The notes: generated by a model from the sequence alone, not told the origin. DNA of 64,000 nt from Augochlora pura (GCF_028453695.1 NC_135781.1:2346078-2410077), one strand, 5' to 3'. Positions 31,993 through 43,639 are shown, numbered from the stretch's first letter. A program made the numbers and translations.

Positions 31993-34127
31993 TATTAAGA
32001 TTTATTTATACAAAATTCTGTTATTTATACCGGTCATCGCACGTGCGCCGGATATATCCGAGTGGTGTTGCCAGGGCGCGTCAGAATCGCCTTGAAGCTG
32101 CGACGCTTTCGCGAACGAGACGAATAAGACGCGTTGTTAGGTTATGTCACGTACGACGAGCCGAGGCGAGGAGCGCTCCGCGGAATTCAGTCGATGCGCG
32201 CTTCACGGGTTTGCGCAACCGTTCTTCGCCTCTTTTGCGCTCTTAGACAGTAGTTTGTGTTGCAATAAACATTGCGTCTAAGCTGACGCTGCGGGAAACG
32301 AACACACTAAATTTCGCGGATCTGCGATTGTTGCCAGCGCCCTCCTCTCTATCGTGGAACGGGACTCGCCTCGCGGATTATACACGGATGCCATTTAATT
32401 TCGCATGGGAACACGGTTGAGCTAGAAAAAAAAGGAAGCTATTTGTTGGAGGAAAGTCAATGGTTGCGTGGAACAAATTGGCCGGACGTTTGCCGGTCTA
32501 ATCATTTTCATTAGTATGTAGTGTGGAATTAAAAGCTTCCACGCTACATCCTTGAGGACGCGGCGTTGTTTTCGTCAGACGTTCTTAATTTAGGAGTAGG
32601 TATTTCGTAATAAACGAGGTTGTGTTTTTGGTATGGTGTAGGGAAATATTATAATATTGTAATAGGTTCGATTGCAATGAGGATCGGTGATTTTTGTGAA
32701 ATTTGTTAGTTTTTGAGAAGCTGTAATTTTGTTAGAGGTTGTTACAAAATTATGTATTTTTAGTTAAATTGAAGCTTGGAATTTCTATTTTACGATACTA
32801 TATTATAATTGTTGATGTCATGCATATCCGCAAGCGCCACAAATCTGTGACTAGATTGGTGATACAGAAAAGAGTAAAACTTAACGCCCTCTATAATTGG
32901 TTATTACATCACATTAATAACTTATTATATTAATACACTAACCTATAATATTAATACCATATATTGTATTACATAATATAATACTACATACACCTATTCT
33001 ATAATATTAACCCACTATATTAATAAAACAGCTCAATCCACAAATTTCTAGCACTAAATACTGCATTGTTCTTAAATTCTTAATTTCTATCCCAACCTAC
33101 CATACGCAAAAACCAAAGCAGAAAGCACAGAGCGTCTCGTCGCTCGTCGCATCAGGCGATCGAACGGCAACGTCGGCCCCGCAGACCCGACTCCGCCGAA
33201 ACGTCTGCGTTCCGCGACAGAACGACCTGTTGCAGCGGCGCGTTAATCCCGGCCGGGGTCGTTCGGCCGCCGTATGAAACACTGATTGAAACAAATCCGC
33301 GCGCGAATGGAAATGTCAAACGCAGCCTAGCGCCCGCCTGTCTGTCCTGTCCTGTCTGTCTGTCTGTCGGCAGCAGCGAGCATAGACCCAGCTATGCACA
33401 GCAGGAAGAACGAAATCGCGCGGCGCGGCGAAGCCGGCTCGTAAATCTGGCACGGTCGTCGTCCCGATCGGTGGAATCGACGCTCGGCGTCGTGACCGGC
33501 CCGTGTTCTCTCTTTTGTTTCGCGGATCGGGATCGTTTGTCAAACACACGGGCGCGAGTGCCGAGAAGCTTTCCGCGGCGCGCTACGTGTAAAAGGTCAG
33601 AAAATTAGCATTCGAGGCGGCACGATTCCTCCCTCCGCCTCTTCTCGTTATCGCCGATCTAGCGAAACGGATTTTGCGCTAGAAAACACGAAACCGTTCG
33701 GTAGAACGGAATTAATTTCGGTAGAATTAATAACGTCGGCGCGTCGACACGGTTCCGCTAGCAACGTTCACAGTCGAACACCGTTCGTTCCGCGGAATAT
33801 TAAGAAGTCACTGTGGAAAATTGAATCGGCAAGAGAGGGATCCGGGGAGCCGGCCTGCACCGCGGGGCCGCCGACTGTTTTTCTACGGAACCCCGCGCGC
33901 GCGATTATCGCGTCTTTCATCTGGGTATAGATGCTAGGGGAAACGGACGCGTGGTATATCTGGAATAAGTCGGCGCGCGAAAGGCTTGTCCGCGTGCTGT
34001 CTCGGCGAGCGAGCAAATTACCATTCGCGATATCGGGCCGCATTATCGGCCCCGGACGGAATATCTCACTCGAGGAACGGCGCGGTTCGTTGCGCAACGG
34101 AGGCGCGATAGGAACGCGCGTTGCTTT
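31993..34127. other. Gene-free; GC-rich, AT-rich, GC-rich
   Basis: 32020-32320 is GC-rich and ends in an AATAAA-containing stretch. 32590-33090 is AT-rich with repeated AATATTAATAC motifs (32925-33030). 33100-34127 is GC-rich with a TGTC run at 33340-33368. No gene is supported. Confidence 0.5.
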
Positions 34128-34440
34128 GGGACGCTTTGAGGCGCTGCGCGACGATTTACGATGATTTAAGAGGCTTTAAGAGGATTTGAGATGATTTGAG
34201 ACGCTTTGAGACGATTTATAATGCATTGCAACGCTTTGCGAGCCTTTGAGATGATTTGAGCCACTTTGAGAGGCTTTTGAAACGCTTTGATAATGCTTTA
34301 CGATGACTTCAGACGCTTTGTAACGCTTTGCGAAGATTTGCACCGCTTCGAGACGCTTTCCAAAGCTTTGCAATGCTTTGAGTCGCTTTGCACTGATTTT
34401 CGCAGTTTTGCGCCGTTTTGCACCGCTTCGCAACGCAATA
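34128..34440. repeat. 10-bp-period minisatellite, about 31 copies
   Basis: Consecutive units ATTTGAGATG, CTTTGAGACG, CTTTGCAACG and CTTTGCGAAG keep a 10-base register over about 300 bp. On the minus strand three units equal ten codons and create a false Lys/Ser-rich repeat protein frame. Confidence 0.9.
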
Positions 34441-36418
34441 TACAGCGCCGAGCGGATTTATTCTTTTTCCCCGAATAGAACAGTTCACCGCTCCGACTCG
34501 CTTGGCATTGAATCCGGGGCAGTTTCGCGCGTAGCGATCCCATTTCTCTTCTATCGCGTTCGCACAGCCGGATTCCGAGGGATCGAGCGACAAGAATGAA
34601 ATTAAACTGATTTTTCCGTGTCTCTCTCTCTTTCTCTCTCTCTCCTTCGCTCTCTCTCTCTCTCGTAGCGCGCACGGAGAGCCGGAGTTATCATAAACGT
34701 ATCTCGACTTTCAGCCCTTTATCCGCGCCGTACCGTGTTCACCTCCGCGCCGGGCGCGAAGCGGGGTAGCACGTTCCAAATGAAATACATTTCCTTTCAT
34801 GCAATCCGGCACACGTGCCTCGATAAGATAAAAGCCGGGGGGTTTATCATATCTCTGGGTAGCGCGGCAGCGGCGCGCGGGCCGATAGAAAAAGAGAAAC
34901 GAGACGGGAGCCGTCTGCGACAAGGATTTTCCAGTATCCTTCCACGGCGCGACGTTTGATTTACGATAAGGTCCGACCGAAGGCGCGACTCTTATCCGTC
35001 AGAACCGAGAACCCCCACGAGGTTACTCGGCCCTTCTGCGAGCGACGCCAGAGTGGGGGCATTAGCACGATTGGGTGGATTTCGTTACGGCGTCGACGGT
35101 GCCGGATGGAAAAGTCCTGGGACGACGGTGTCCTTTGTCTCGGACGCGCGATTTTTTCATCGGCCACTTTGAGAGCGATGGAAGAGTATGCGTTTTTAAA
35201 TGGGATATTTTATGGTTTCTTCATTTCTTTTAAAAATAAGATTGTCTACTATTTTTAAAAATGATAACATTAATTTTCACTCCTTATCTTAGATGACTAC
35301 ATATAAACTTGTACATGAAATCGTTAAACAAAATACGTAAAACGTTTCTACACAAATTACAATTATTTATTTACACAAAAAGTATCCTATAACAAACAAA
35401 TCTATAAAAGACACGAAGCTGAATTTTCAACCCCACTTACTATACATATTGTACACATACTGTACACAGAAGAATTGTAACAATTTATACTTAAACCATA
35501 AGCAAAAAAGAAGGAAGATAAATTAAATATTCGCATCATCGATAAACAATTAAGAAACCATGTACGATCACCAAAATCACCGACTTCGAAATTGATTTCC
35601 TCCCCACGCTCACTTCGAGGTTAGGTTCCTCCTTGTCGCGACCGCAGCGGGGCCACGTATTTACACAAGGGAATTTCTGCGAAGGGCATTATCGAATTTC
35701 CACGGTAGCCATCGCGTCGGCTCTCGTTATTATTTCAGCAAACAGAAAGTCGGAGGGGGAAGGGTGGGGGAGGGTGGAGAGTGCAGGTGAGTCCGAGCGC
35801 GAAAACGCCAGTCTCGACAGCCGATACCGAAAACCGTCGCTTCGGCTTTCACCTTCGCAACGCGCGACTACCCTCTGCGTCAATCCTTTTCCGAGCTTAT
35901 AAATATTATACTAATGTAATGAGGAGAGGGGAGGGAGAAAGGTATGGTTTGGGAGGGGGGGAGAAGGGGTGGTTTGGGAGGAAAGTCAGCTAGCCAAATG
36001 AGAATTCCAGACTTCAATTTACGCGGCTGCCCGACGCTTTACACTCCCCCCACCGCCCCCTTCTCATTTCTTTCGCTCACGTGTTCTCGCAACTCTCGCG
36101 CCCGCGCGATTATAACCTTTCCGGACAGTTCATTAAGGCCGTCCGAATCGTGCGGATTTTAATTTAATTCGCTGAATGGAGAGAGCGTGTCCGGGCGCGC
36201 GGCGCTCCTTGGACGGGCCGCGAAAACAAAACGCGGGAGCGCGTGACTTTCCCCGAACGCGATACATTAGGGGAAGGAGAGAGAGAGAGAGATTATTTCG
36301 GTCGAGACGGCGCGATTTAGCTCCATTTAAATAATTAAAGCGGCTGATGCCCGCCTCCCCTCCCCACGGCGTTCACGTACTCGGCAGATTGACGCCGGCC
36401 GCGGGGAAAGAAAAGAGC

Positions 36419-36420
<2 letters not shown>
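34441..36420. other. Gene-free, GC-rich with an AT-rich insert
   Basis: CT array at 34619-34665. 34670-35200 and 35600-36420 are GC-rich unique DNA; 35220-35600 is AT-rich. A possible 48-nt exon lies at 35739-35786. No protein domain recognised. Confidence 0.5.
35739..35786 (+). other. Candidate 48-nt internal exon
   Basis: CTCTCGTTATTATTTCAG (AG ending 35738) precedes 48 purine-rich bases ending in CAG, followed by GTGAGT at 35787-35792. Length is a multiple of three and frame 1 is open. Both sites are consensus-like. Coding sense is unremarkable, so chance remains possible. Confidence 0.25.
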
Positions 36421-36456
<36 letters not shown>

Positions 36457-36605
36457 TTCTCTCTCACTCTGTACCACGAGGGAAAGATAAGCAAGAGAGG
36501 GAGAGAGAGGGAGGCGGCTCTTTTTCTCTCACTCTGTACCACGAGGGAAAGAAAAGCAAGAGAGAGAGAGTGAGAGAGAGAGAGAGAGGGAGAGAGGCGG
36601 CTCTC
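36421..36605. repeat. CT/GA arrays with a duplicated 65-bp unit
   Basis: (CT)n at 36421-36453, then two copies of a unit containing CACTCTGTACCACGAGGGAA and AGCAAGAGAG. Its CT and GA sides also make it self-complementary. Confidence 0.9.
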
Positions 36606-37837
36606 TCTTTCTGTACGTGTCCGTCCGAAACGTCCGTGGGCGGCGACAGGAGAAGAGGGTCGGAAAAGGTAGGGGGTGGAAGGGGTTGGCAAGGCTTGAC
36701 AGGCTCGGTCTAGCGAAAGGTCGGCAAGTGTATTAATAATAAATGCAAACGGCTAACATCGATCTCCCTCTCTGTCTCTCTCTTTCTCCTAAACCCACGG
36801 ATATATACGAACGCACACCCCCTTTCCGAAGGCAACGGCTCCTCGAACCGAGGAGAAGCTCGTCGACCGACCACCCTTTATTTAGTCGGTCGTTTCGCTT
36901 GCTTGCACAACGGCATCGCGGGCCTGTCTGTCGTTTACTATCGAGACACACCGGTGAAAGACGTCGAAGTACAAATTGCCACGACACCCTCCCCGCGCAC
37001 CCCCGTAAGATCGAATGGTCTATCGTCGAAACGCGTGGCAAGATTTTGTCGTGGATTCCGGAGAGGATAATAATCGTATTGTTAGAAATTGCGTTGTAGT
37101 TATTGTAATGATAGTTGTATTTGTTATGTAGTAAATCGTACAGGTAAATTATTATTAATAATTTCTTTGTTCAGATATTCTGATTGAAGAAGTATTTTTC
37201 AAGAACTTAAATACATAATTAATACTATAGATCAGAGAGAGGATTTTAAATATCGAATTAAAAATAGCTCGCAGTGCAAAGATTTAAGAATCGTTTACAA
37301 TAATAACATCGCATCAATTACACCAATTACACTCGTACCAACATCGTTTCAAAATCGATTACAACACCGCTTCCATGTTCCCACGTCCCGTGTACCGCAA
37401 TAAAACTCCGCAACCGTTTGCCGGATCGTAGCAAACGAATTGTCAAATCCGAGCAAGAAATTTCGCCGGATCCGAAGGAAGCGGCATGTTCTACTTGGGG
37501 ATCGGACGAAGCCACGTTGACAGGGTTCCTGCGGTTGGAATAGGATCGGCGGGTACGCGATAGTTTCGCAAGACCCCGGGACAGGCTACAAGGAGCTTGT
37601 ATAACGAAAAACATGGAAACGCGCGGGGTATCCCGGGCGGAACGCGAGATAAATAGCATTGTAAACGGGCTGGAAACGAGTACGCTCCTCGTTTTACAGG
37701 AATTCTTCGCCAGTCATATAGTATACCGCGGCCGCCGCCGCCGCCGCCGCGCTCGCTTCTAAGCGACGAGCACACGGTCGCGTCGATCGAGGGTATCGAT
37801 AACTCGATCGATGCCTTATGCCACCGCGAATTGGAGG
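36606..37837. other. Gene-free; GC-rich with AT-rich insert
   Basis: 37085-37340 is AT-rich, the rest GC-rich. A (CCG)n run of about eight triplets lies at 37728-37752. No gene. Confidence 0.5.
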
Positions 37838-38205
37838 GGGAGAGAGAGGAGAGAGCAGAGACAAAGCGCGCGTTAGAGTAATGGAGAGAAAGAGGAAGAG
37901 GGAAAAAGAGGTGGAAAAAGGGGGAGAAAAAGAGGAAGAGGAAGAGGGAGAGTAAAACAGAAAATAGGGAGAGAGAGAGGGAAATATAAAGAAACAAAGA
38001 CAGAGACAGAGACAGAGACAAAGACATATAAAGCGACAGAGAGACAAAGACAGACGAAGAGAAAAAGAAGGAGACTGTGAAAGAGAAAAAGAATGAAAGA
38101 GGAAGCTAGAAATAGAAAAAGAATGAAGGAGAAAGCGAAAAAGAATGAAGGAGGAAGCGAAAAAGAAAAAAAGAGGGGATGGAAAAGCAGATAAACAATC
38201 ATATA
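37838..38205. repeat. Purine-rich (GA/AGAC) array of about 370 bp
   Basis: AGAGAGGAAGAGGGAAAAAG, then AGACAGAGACAGAGAC and GAAAAAGAATGAAGGAG units. The minus-strand frames of 178-273 codons here are Ser/Leu/Phe low-complexity shadows. Confidence 0.9.
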
Positions 38206-39169
38206 AAAAATAGAACAAAGGAGCACAAAGGAAGACGCCTGAGAATCCAGCGAGGAGGAGAAGAGAGGTAGAATTGGCGAGCAAACTCTGGCAGAGAAAA
38301 CCGCGGCGGAATCTGCGCGGCTTGCGGGCTCGCGGGGGAGAGGCCTGGGGGAGGGGGGGGGGCGATGCGATGGAGGGAAAGGGGCAAGCGCGGTTGGTAT
38401 TGAGATGCCCGTATGCAAAGCGGAGGCACTCGCTCTTCTGTAACGAGCCACGACACGGTAATAAGAAAGCGAAAGGGTCCCGCGTGCACCGCGAGCGCAT
38501 GTTAATTACCGACAATTACAAACCCAATAAATACGGTATTTATGACTCCCCACCTATACAGCCCGGTCACGCACAGACACGCACACCTTCGTATATCCTC
38601 TGCGTGGCGGGGACCTCTACGCACTGGTTCGCACGCAGCCTATGTATACGCACGTACGTACGTACGATGGAGAACCGGCCGGCACAGGAGCGCGCAACAT
38701 CTGTCCGCGGATTCCGTCGGGCCGCCGGCTATTGTTACGTAATCTCGTAATAATGCGTATTGATTTTGTTCAACGATATAATTAGAGTTAATTATGGGAA
38801 CGATTGTGTGGCGGCTGTTAGGCAGGCAGGTTGTTCAGTTTTCTTGTTTGAGAGCCCGGGTTGCTGAAACTACTTACTGTTTCGTCGTTGATGGTATAGT
38901 GTGTGCTAGGGTTCGGATCGATCGATACGCTCGTTATTATACAATAATATTGTTGGTTCCGCTTCGGTGGGACTTTAACGACTGTCTCTCCAGTTCCGCG
39001 AATTGTAACGCAAGCGGCGGGGCTGTTTGCGTTCCGTGTAATCCGAGAACGTTGACGCGTCTCTCCGCGTGACACGTGTGTGAGAACCGTGGTTTTATGG
39101 GGACGGTTTTGGGGGACGGATATTTGACGGTAAACGGTTTTGTATTGCCGGAAAATTAGCGTTGAAAAA
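38206..39169. other. Gene-free GC-rich DNA
   Basis: Unique sequence including a 17-bp inverted repeat ATAAATAC-G-GTATTTAT at 38527-38543 within TAAT-rich surroundings, and an ACGTACGTACGTACG run near 38651-38666. No gene. Confidence 0.5.
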
Positions 39170-39369
39170 CATTTGTTTCGTCTGTTTTATTTGTTTTATT
39201 TCACTTGTTTTGTTCGATTTATTTGATTTTATTTGAATTATTTGATTTGATTTATTTGATTTGATTCATTTTATTTTGATTTGTTTTATTGATTATATTT
39301 ATTTTATTCATTGTGAAAGGTATCTAATAATTGGTTTTCAATCATTATTTAAAGTGGACTAACTGGAGA
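39170..39369. repeat. TTTGTTTTATTTGATTTATT low-complexity repeat
   Basis: Degenerate four- to ten-base T-rich units (TTTATTTGATT). Confidence 0.75.
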
Positions 39370-39596
39370 ACCAAAAAAACAAGATTGCGACCATAAATGA
39401 GATACTACAAAACACACAAATACCACTACAAAGTAAACCAAAAATACATAAAACATTGAAAACGTAAACTAACAAACTCCAAACAATAACTATATAAAAT
39501 AAACTACCTAAAAATCCACAAAAACGGAATTACAACCGCAAAAGTACTAGAATATGCTCCGAAACACACAAATACCACTACAAAACAAACCAATCA
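39370..39596. repeat. Two-copy direct repeat at about 151-bp spacing
   Basis: ACACACAAATACCACTACAA followed by ARWAAACCAA occurs at about 39411 and 39562, preceded in both by related AAAAAC-R-GATTRCRACCRYAAA sequence. Confidence 0.75.
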
Positions 39597-39989
39597 CAAA
39601 TTACCCGACATTCCATTAAAAAGAACGTATTCTCGCCGCTCTGAAAATAAACAATCCATTCTCCGCCCATCAGCTCCCGTATCCGCCGTACAAAGAAGGA
39701 TCGTACAGCACGAGTACGTGTATTGTTGCCGCGAGCCCGGACCAGAGAAATCACTTGTCACAGAGTTAATTAATGCCGGCTCGCCTCGCCGCGTCCCCGC
39801 TCGCGCGCGTCCCGTGTACATTTCATTTGCTTCGATCGCGGCCGCGTCGCGCGCACCCTGTTTGAGAAATAATTAGCTAATCCGCCGGCTAATCGAATCC
39901 AAAGAATAATTAGCCGAAAGTAAACACGCGGAGACATTGTCCGGCAACTGGCAACGCCGCCCCGGTCGACGGCCACGATTAGAAGAGCG
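39597..39989. other. Gene-free GC-rich DNA
   Basis: Unique sequence adjoining the mariner fragment. It may include its unrecognisable remains. Confidence 0.4.
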
Positions 39990-40362
39990 TTCACGCACAC
40001 TATAACGCGGATTTTCAGTGAGCACAGTCTCGATAATGTCTGTATCCGTCGCTGCCGGGCGACCGCTTCGGTCTTCATCTTTCACCTCGAAATTGCCAGC
40101 TCTAAATTTTTTAAACCAATCACGGACTGCTTCTGTCGCGAATGCTTCTTTTGGCTCTCCATATTGAACGGTGCAGAACAAATTTTCAAAGAGACTTTGT
40201 CACCAACGAAACGTACTTTGAAAGAGCTCCGGGTCGACTGAAACCGACGCCATAAATGGCTAAGGGATAAGCCTGCATGTTTATATAAATACGGCCAGTT
40301 AGAGTCACTCGTAGCGTAGCGCGGAAGAAACTTATGGGACACGATAATATTATAAGCACCCA
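39990..40362 (-). mobile_element. Mariner transposase 5' fragment, inactive
   Basis: A 64-codon stretch (40181 down to 39990) reads like the N-terminal DNA-binding region of mariner transposases, with DWFKKFRAGNFEV, DEDRSGRP and TENPRYSVRE. Homology then stops and unrelated sequence follows, so the second helix-turn-helix and the catalytic domain are missing. The upstream leader ends at GGGTGCTTATAA (about 40349-40360), a likely old terminal repeat. N-terminal codons are also decayed. Confidence 0.8.
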
Positions 40363-40996
40363 ATGTACAAAATAAAGCAGCCTACAATTTCATCCGCTCG
40401 CTCGCTCGCACGAATCATCCGTGGACCGATGATGAATCAAGGTAGATAGGGGCGGCCCGATCGGCGGAGTAGATGGCTGGAAACGTAGCCGGCGGAACGC
40501 ACACGGAGCCGCGTACGCGCGCGTATTTCGTCGGGGGGGGAGGGGGCGGCGGCGCGGGGAGTGCCGCGAGGGAACGACACCAACTGGTTATGTATATGAA
40601 AGGCCGCGACGGTGTGGGTAACACATGTTACCTATTAACAGGTTGTCCCATTAAACGATTCGGCACCTCGTCGTCGTCGCCGTCGCGCGACCCCCGTCTT
40701 CGGGGCCCGCCAGCCGAGCGGCGCGGATCCACCGCGCCGCGCACCGCCGGTTTTATCTCGCGAATTTGAATACGGCCCCGGAGGGCAAATAAAAGGACGC
40801 CGGGGCGCGTTCAATTATAATTGAGAGGTTGTCAACGCTACGATAACGTCGCGGCTCTCTCTCTCTCTTCTCCGTCGTTGCTTTCCTGCCCGGCGACACG
40901 TGTGAATCTCGTACGACATGCGTCGCGGCGCGCCACGACCGAGGAACCGATCGCCGATTAAAAAGGGACAGGGCATCGGCCGACGGACGCACACCG
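40363..40996. other. Gene-free GC-rich DNA
   Basis: Unique CpG-rich sequence with a G-rich stretch at 40531-40560 and a short CT run near 40855-40870. Confidence 0.5.
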
Positions 40997-41417
40997 TTAA
41001 CCCTTTTAAACTCCGAATTTTATTTCGTTAGCAGCAGCTGTCAACGCTTTCAACTATTTTATTTGATATTTATTTCAACTAAGAAAATCAGGCAATTTAC
41101 ATAAATAAAGGATGAAAGAGATTCACTTGAACACCCCAGTGTTTATTCACGCTATTGTTATAGTTTTGAAATTTTCAAGAGTTACACGTGTTCAACTAGG
41201 TCGGAAAAAATCCTGATAAATACTTGTTACAATGCGTTGATTAAAATGACAATTTTCGTTTCCCTTTTCGAAATTCAAGTCGACAATTTTACTTAGTTCT
41301 CTTGACTATAGTCATTCTAGAATAGCTTCCAATGTTCTATAAACAATGTTAAAAATATTATGGAAGAAATTACCAAAATTATTAAAAACTGTACGGATGT
41401 ATATACATATACTAATC
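40997..41417 (+). mobile_element. TTAA element terminus and AT-rich body
   Basis: TTAACCCTTTTAAACTCCG opens an AT-rich island that runs to ratchet point 2. No right terminus is found, the same arrangement as at 12550-13069. Confidence 0.4.
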
Positions 41418-41452
41418 CGAGCTCCTTCTATTTTCTGTTTCAGGTAAGTACC
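41411..41452 (+). promoter_or_regulatory. Recursive splice site (ratchet point) 2
   Basis: A branch-point-like ACTAAT at 41410-41415, then TCCTTCTATTTTCTGTTTCAG directly followed by GTAAGTACC; junction 41443|41444. Both halves are consensus-strength and the exon length is zero. It shares TTTCTGTTNCAGGTAAGT with the site at 13069. Confidence 0.8.
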
Positions 41453-41966
41453 TGAGCACATACTGCCATACAGCCTCTATCGTGGATTGATACAATAGTG
41501 ATCCAGAATTATAGAAAAGGGGTGAGATGGCGCGGATCGCGGTCGATTTACTCGCGATCGAGATAAAAATCGAACGCATTACAAGGGGACTGCGTACAGG
41601 CGACGCGGTACAAAGCCGGGTCCGCGGCGCGCGCTAATTACCCTTTAATAAGGGCTGGAGGGTGGGTGGGAGGTGGGGGGTCGCGCTTCCGTAACCGCGG
41701 CCGTTGCGCAAACAAGGCCGCGTAGGGGCGCGGCGCACCGAAATTGATAATTACAACCGTGCGCCTGTACCGCGGACAAATTGATACTCGTCATAAATCG
41801 AGCGGCAGTTCCCCTCCTCCCCTCCAACCCCCTCCCCGCTCACAGATACTTGATCGCGATAAGTTTAATAGGCGGCGAGGCGACCCGCACGGGTTTCCGT
41901 ATTAATTCCCCCGGTTATTCGATGTTGGATGCCAGCCTGGCACGACACATAGTTATGCAACCCGTG
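41453..41966. other. Gene-free GC-rich DNA
   Basis: Unique sequence downstream of ratchet point 2. No gene. Confidence 0.5.
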
Positions 41967-42083
41967 TTCGCTTTTGCGTTGGCCGTATTGCAAAAATTGT
42001 TACAGTTTGATTTGGACGTTCTACCTCATCCTCCTAGCTCCCCTGATCTTGCTCCATCCGATTACCACCATTATCTCCATCCG
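41967..42083 (+). mobile_element. Mariner transposase 3' fragment, inactive
   Basis: About 38 codons read like the C-terminal catalytic region of mariner: AVLQKLL, DVLPHPPSSPDLAPSDYH. The final Asp of the catalytic triad is the D of APSDYH. Upstream DD motifs are absent. It is on the opposite strand from the 39990 fragment, so it is a separate insertion. Confidence 0.8.
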
Positions 42084-43244
42084 AGACACCCTAATATAAA
42101 AGTATGGGTGATTCGGTTTCTCCCATCATACGGAGTCATCATTAAAGTACCGAATTTGTAAGTCAAAATCCTGACACAACCGACAACTTCGATTTTTAGG
42201 GTTCTTGAGCATGATTTCGGGCTTTTGTACCACTGGGCGCCCTGCGACCAAGTACCGCCGGTCGTGGACGCGCTGCTTATCAGCGTGGCACCGCGCGATT
42301 CCTGGTAGCAAACGCGGCGACCCCGTCCCGAGTCCGTGGAGGGCCAAGAATGTCGAAATTCCCGATAAATCGGCGCTGCCCCGGATCGGATAAATGTCGC
42401 AGATGCGCGACGAAGGGGGGCGTTCGGGGAGCAGCCGAGGGACGCATTAATTGTCAAGCGGCGTCAGCGGAACGGAAATTTGCGATAATGTCCCCCCGAG
42501 CTATCGCGGCGACGGGGAGAGGAAAGGGGTGGCGGGCCGGTCAGCGGTTACCTTGACGCTGGAAAAAAAGGACGAACAATAAATGAATTCCGTGGGCAAG
42601 GAGGCTTTTATCGGGACGGATATACCCGCGCGGGCGCCACTCGGTGCTTTTGACTCGTTAGCAGTTAGCAATAACATTCGTTAGTTTTTATCATATCTCT
42701 TCCGCCGTACGGTCCGCGCGCGCGCTGCCTTTATTTCGTACGGAACACGTTTTGGTACTCGAGTTTTAAGATACCACGGAGATAGGACGGTGGTGGCCGC
42801 GCGTTGCCCGCAACGGACTCTTATATTACGGTCACGATATTGCCTTCTACAGGGTGGCACCCCGGCCAGGGGGGGGAGGGGGGGAGCGGCGATCCGGTCC
42901 AGGAGCGCTAAACGAAATTCAATACGATCGGCCGCGGCCCACCGCCGTTCGCCGCCGAGACGCACGCACACCGCTATTCTTGCTCTCCTCTCCGCGCGAC
43001 GGACGGAGCCTTTTATCCGTTTAATAATCGCGCTCCTGCAACCGGGTGAAAGGGAAACTTATTACGCGGAGAGGGGTGGCGAGCGTGTAGCTTCTCGCCG
43101 TTTAATAATATTTATCTGCGATCTCTCTCTCTCTCTCTCTCTGCGAGTCACCTAACGACAACCGGATAATTACTCGCGAGGAATAAACACGTTGCAGAAG
43201 CGAAACCGATGCTGCGACGACGGTTCGTGAAGGGGGTATCGAGA
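42084..43244. other. Gene-free, GC-rich
   Basis: Unique CpG-rich DNA with G-rich stretches (42868-42890) and a CT run at 43121-43142. No supported gene. Confidence 0.5.
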
Positions 43245-43639
43245 TTAACCCTTTGAAGACGAGGCTGGTTTAATTCTTGCAATTATAAATTGGATTGTTT
43301 GTATTTCAGAGAATTGTTTTTATTAATTATTGGTATGGTGGGATTAAATATTTTTACTCGAGGATGTTTTAATTGTTGTAATTATAAATTGGATTGTTTT
43401 CATTTGGTATAATTATTTTTAATTATTGATATTGTGTTTAGTTGTTATTTTGTTGTAGTGAGATTAACAATTTACAATCGAGGCTGTTTTAATCCTAACA
43501 ATTATTTAATAAAGATGATAATAATAATAATAAACTAAATTGCTTCAAGAACGTTCAGATTTTGCTCCTTTTACTTAACTATTTCCACGTGGCCAATTTC
43601 CATCACCGTACACGGTAATACCGCTTCCAAAAGGGTTAA
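43245..43639. mobile_element. TTAA-type MITE, 395 bp
   Basis: TTAACCCTTTGAAGACGAGG on the left and CGCTTCCAAAAGGGTTAA on the right, in GC-rich surroundings, with an AT-rich core. The core repeats TGTTTTAATT-RTTGTAATTATAAATTGG about three times (43267, 43366, 43480). Confidence 0.65.

Noticed and set aside
32066..32306. Possible solo LTR (TGTTGCC...AACACA with AATAAA)
   Set aside because: TG...CA limits can be drawn and an AATAAA is present, but there is no target-site duplication and no second copy in the window.
34176..34433. Repeat protein frame with Lys/Ser-rich ten-residue repeats
   Set aside because: Produced by the 10-bp minisatellite, three units per ten codons; starts and stops lie inside the array.
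37120..37150. Plus-strand ACAG|GTAAAT
   Set aside because: No pyrimidine tract upstream; likewise CAG|GTAAAC at about 62394 and CAG|GTGATT at about 59564.
37694..38515. 273-codon minus-strand frame (and overlapping 178- and 192-codon frames)
   Set aside because: Ser/Leu/Phe low-complexity translation of the purine-rich array; three frames are open at once.
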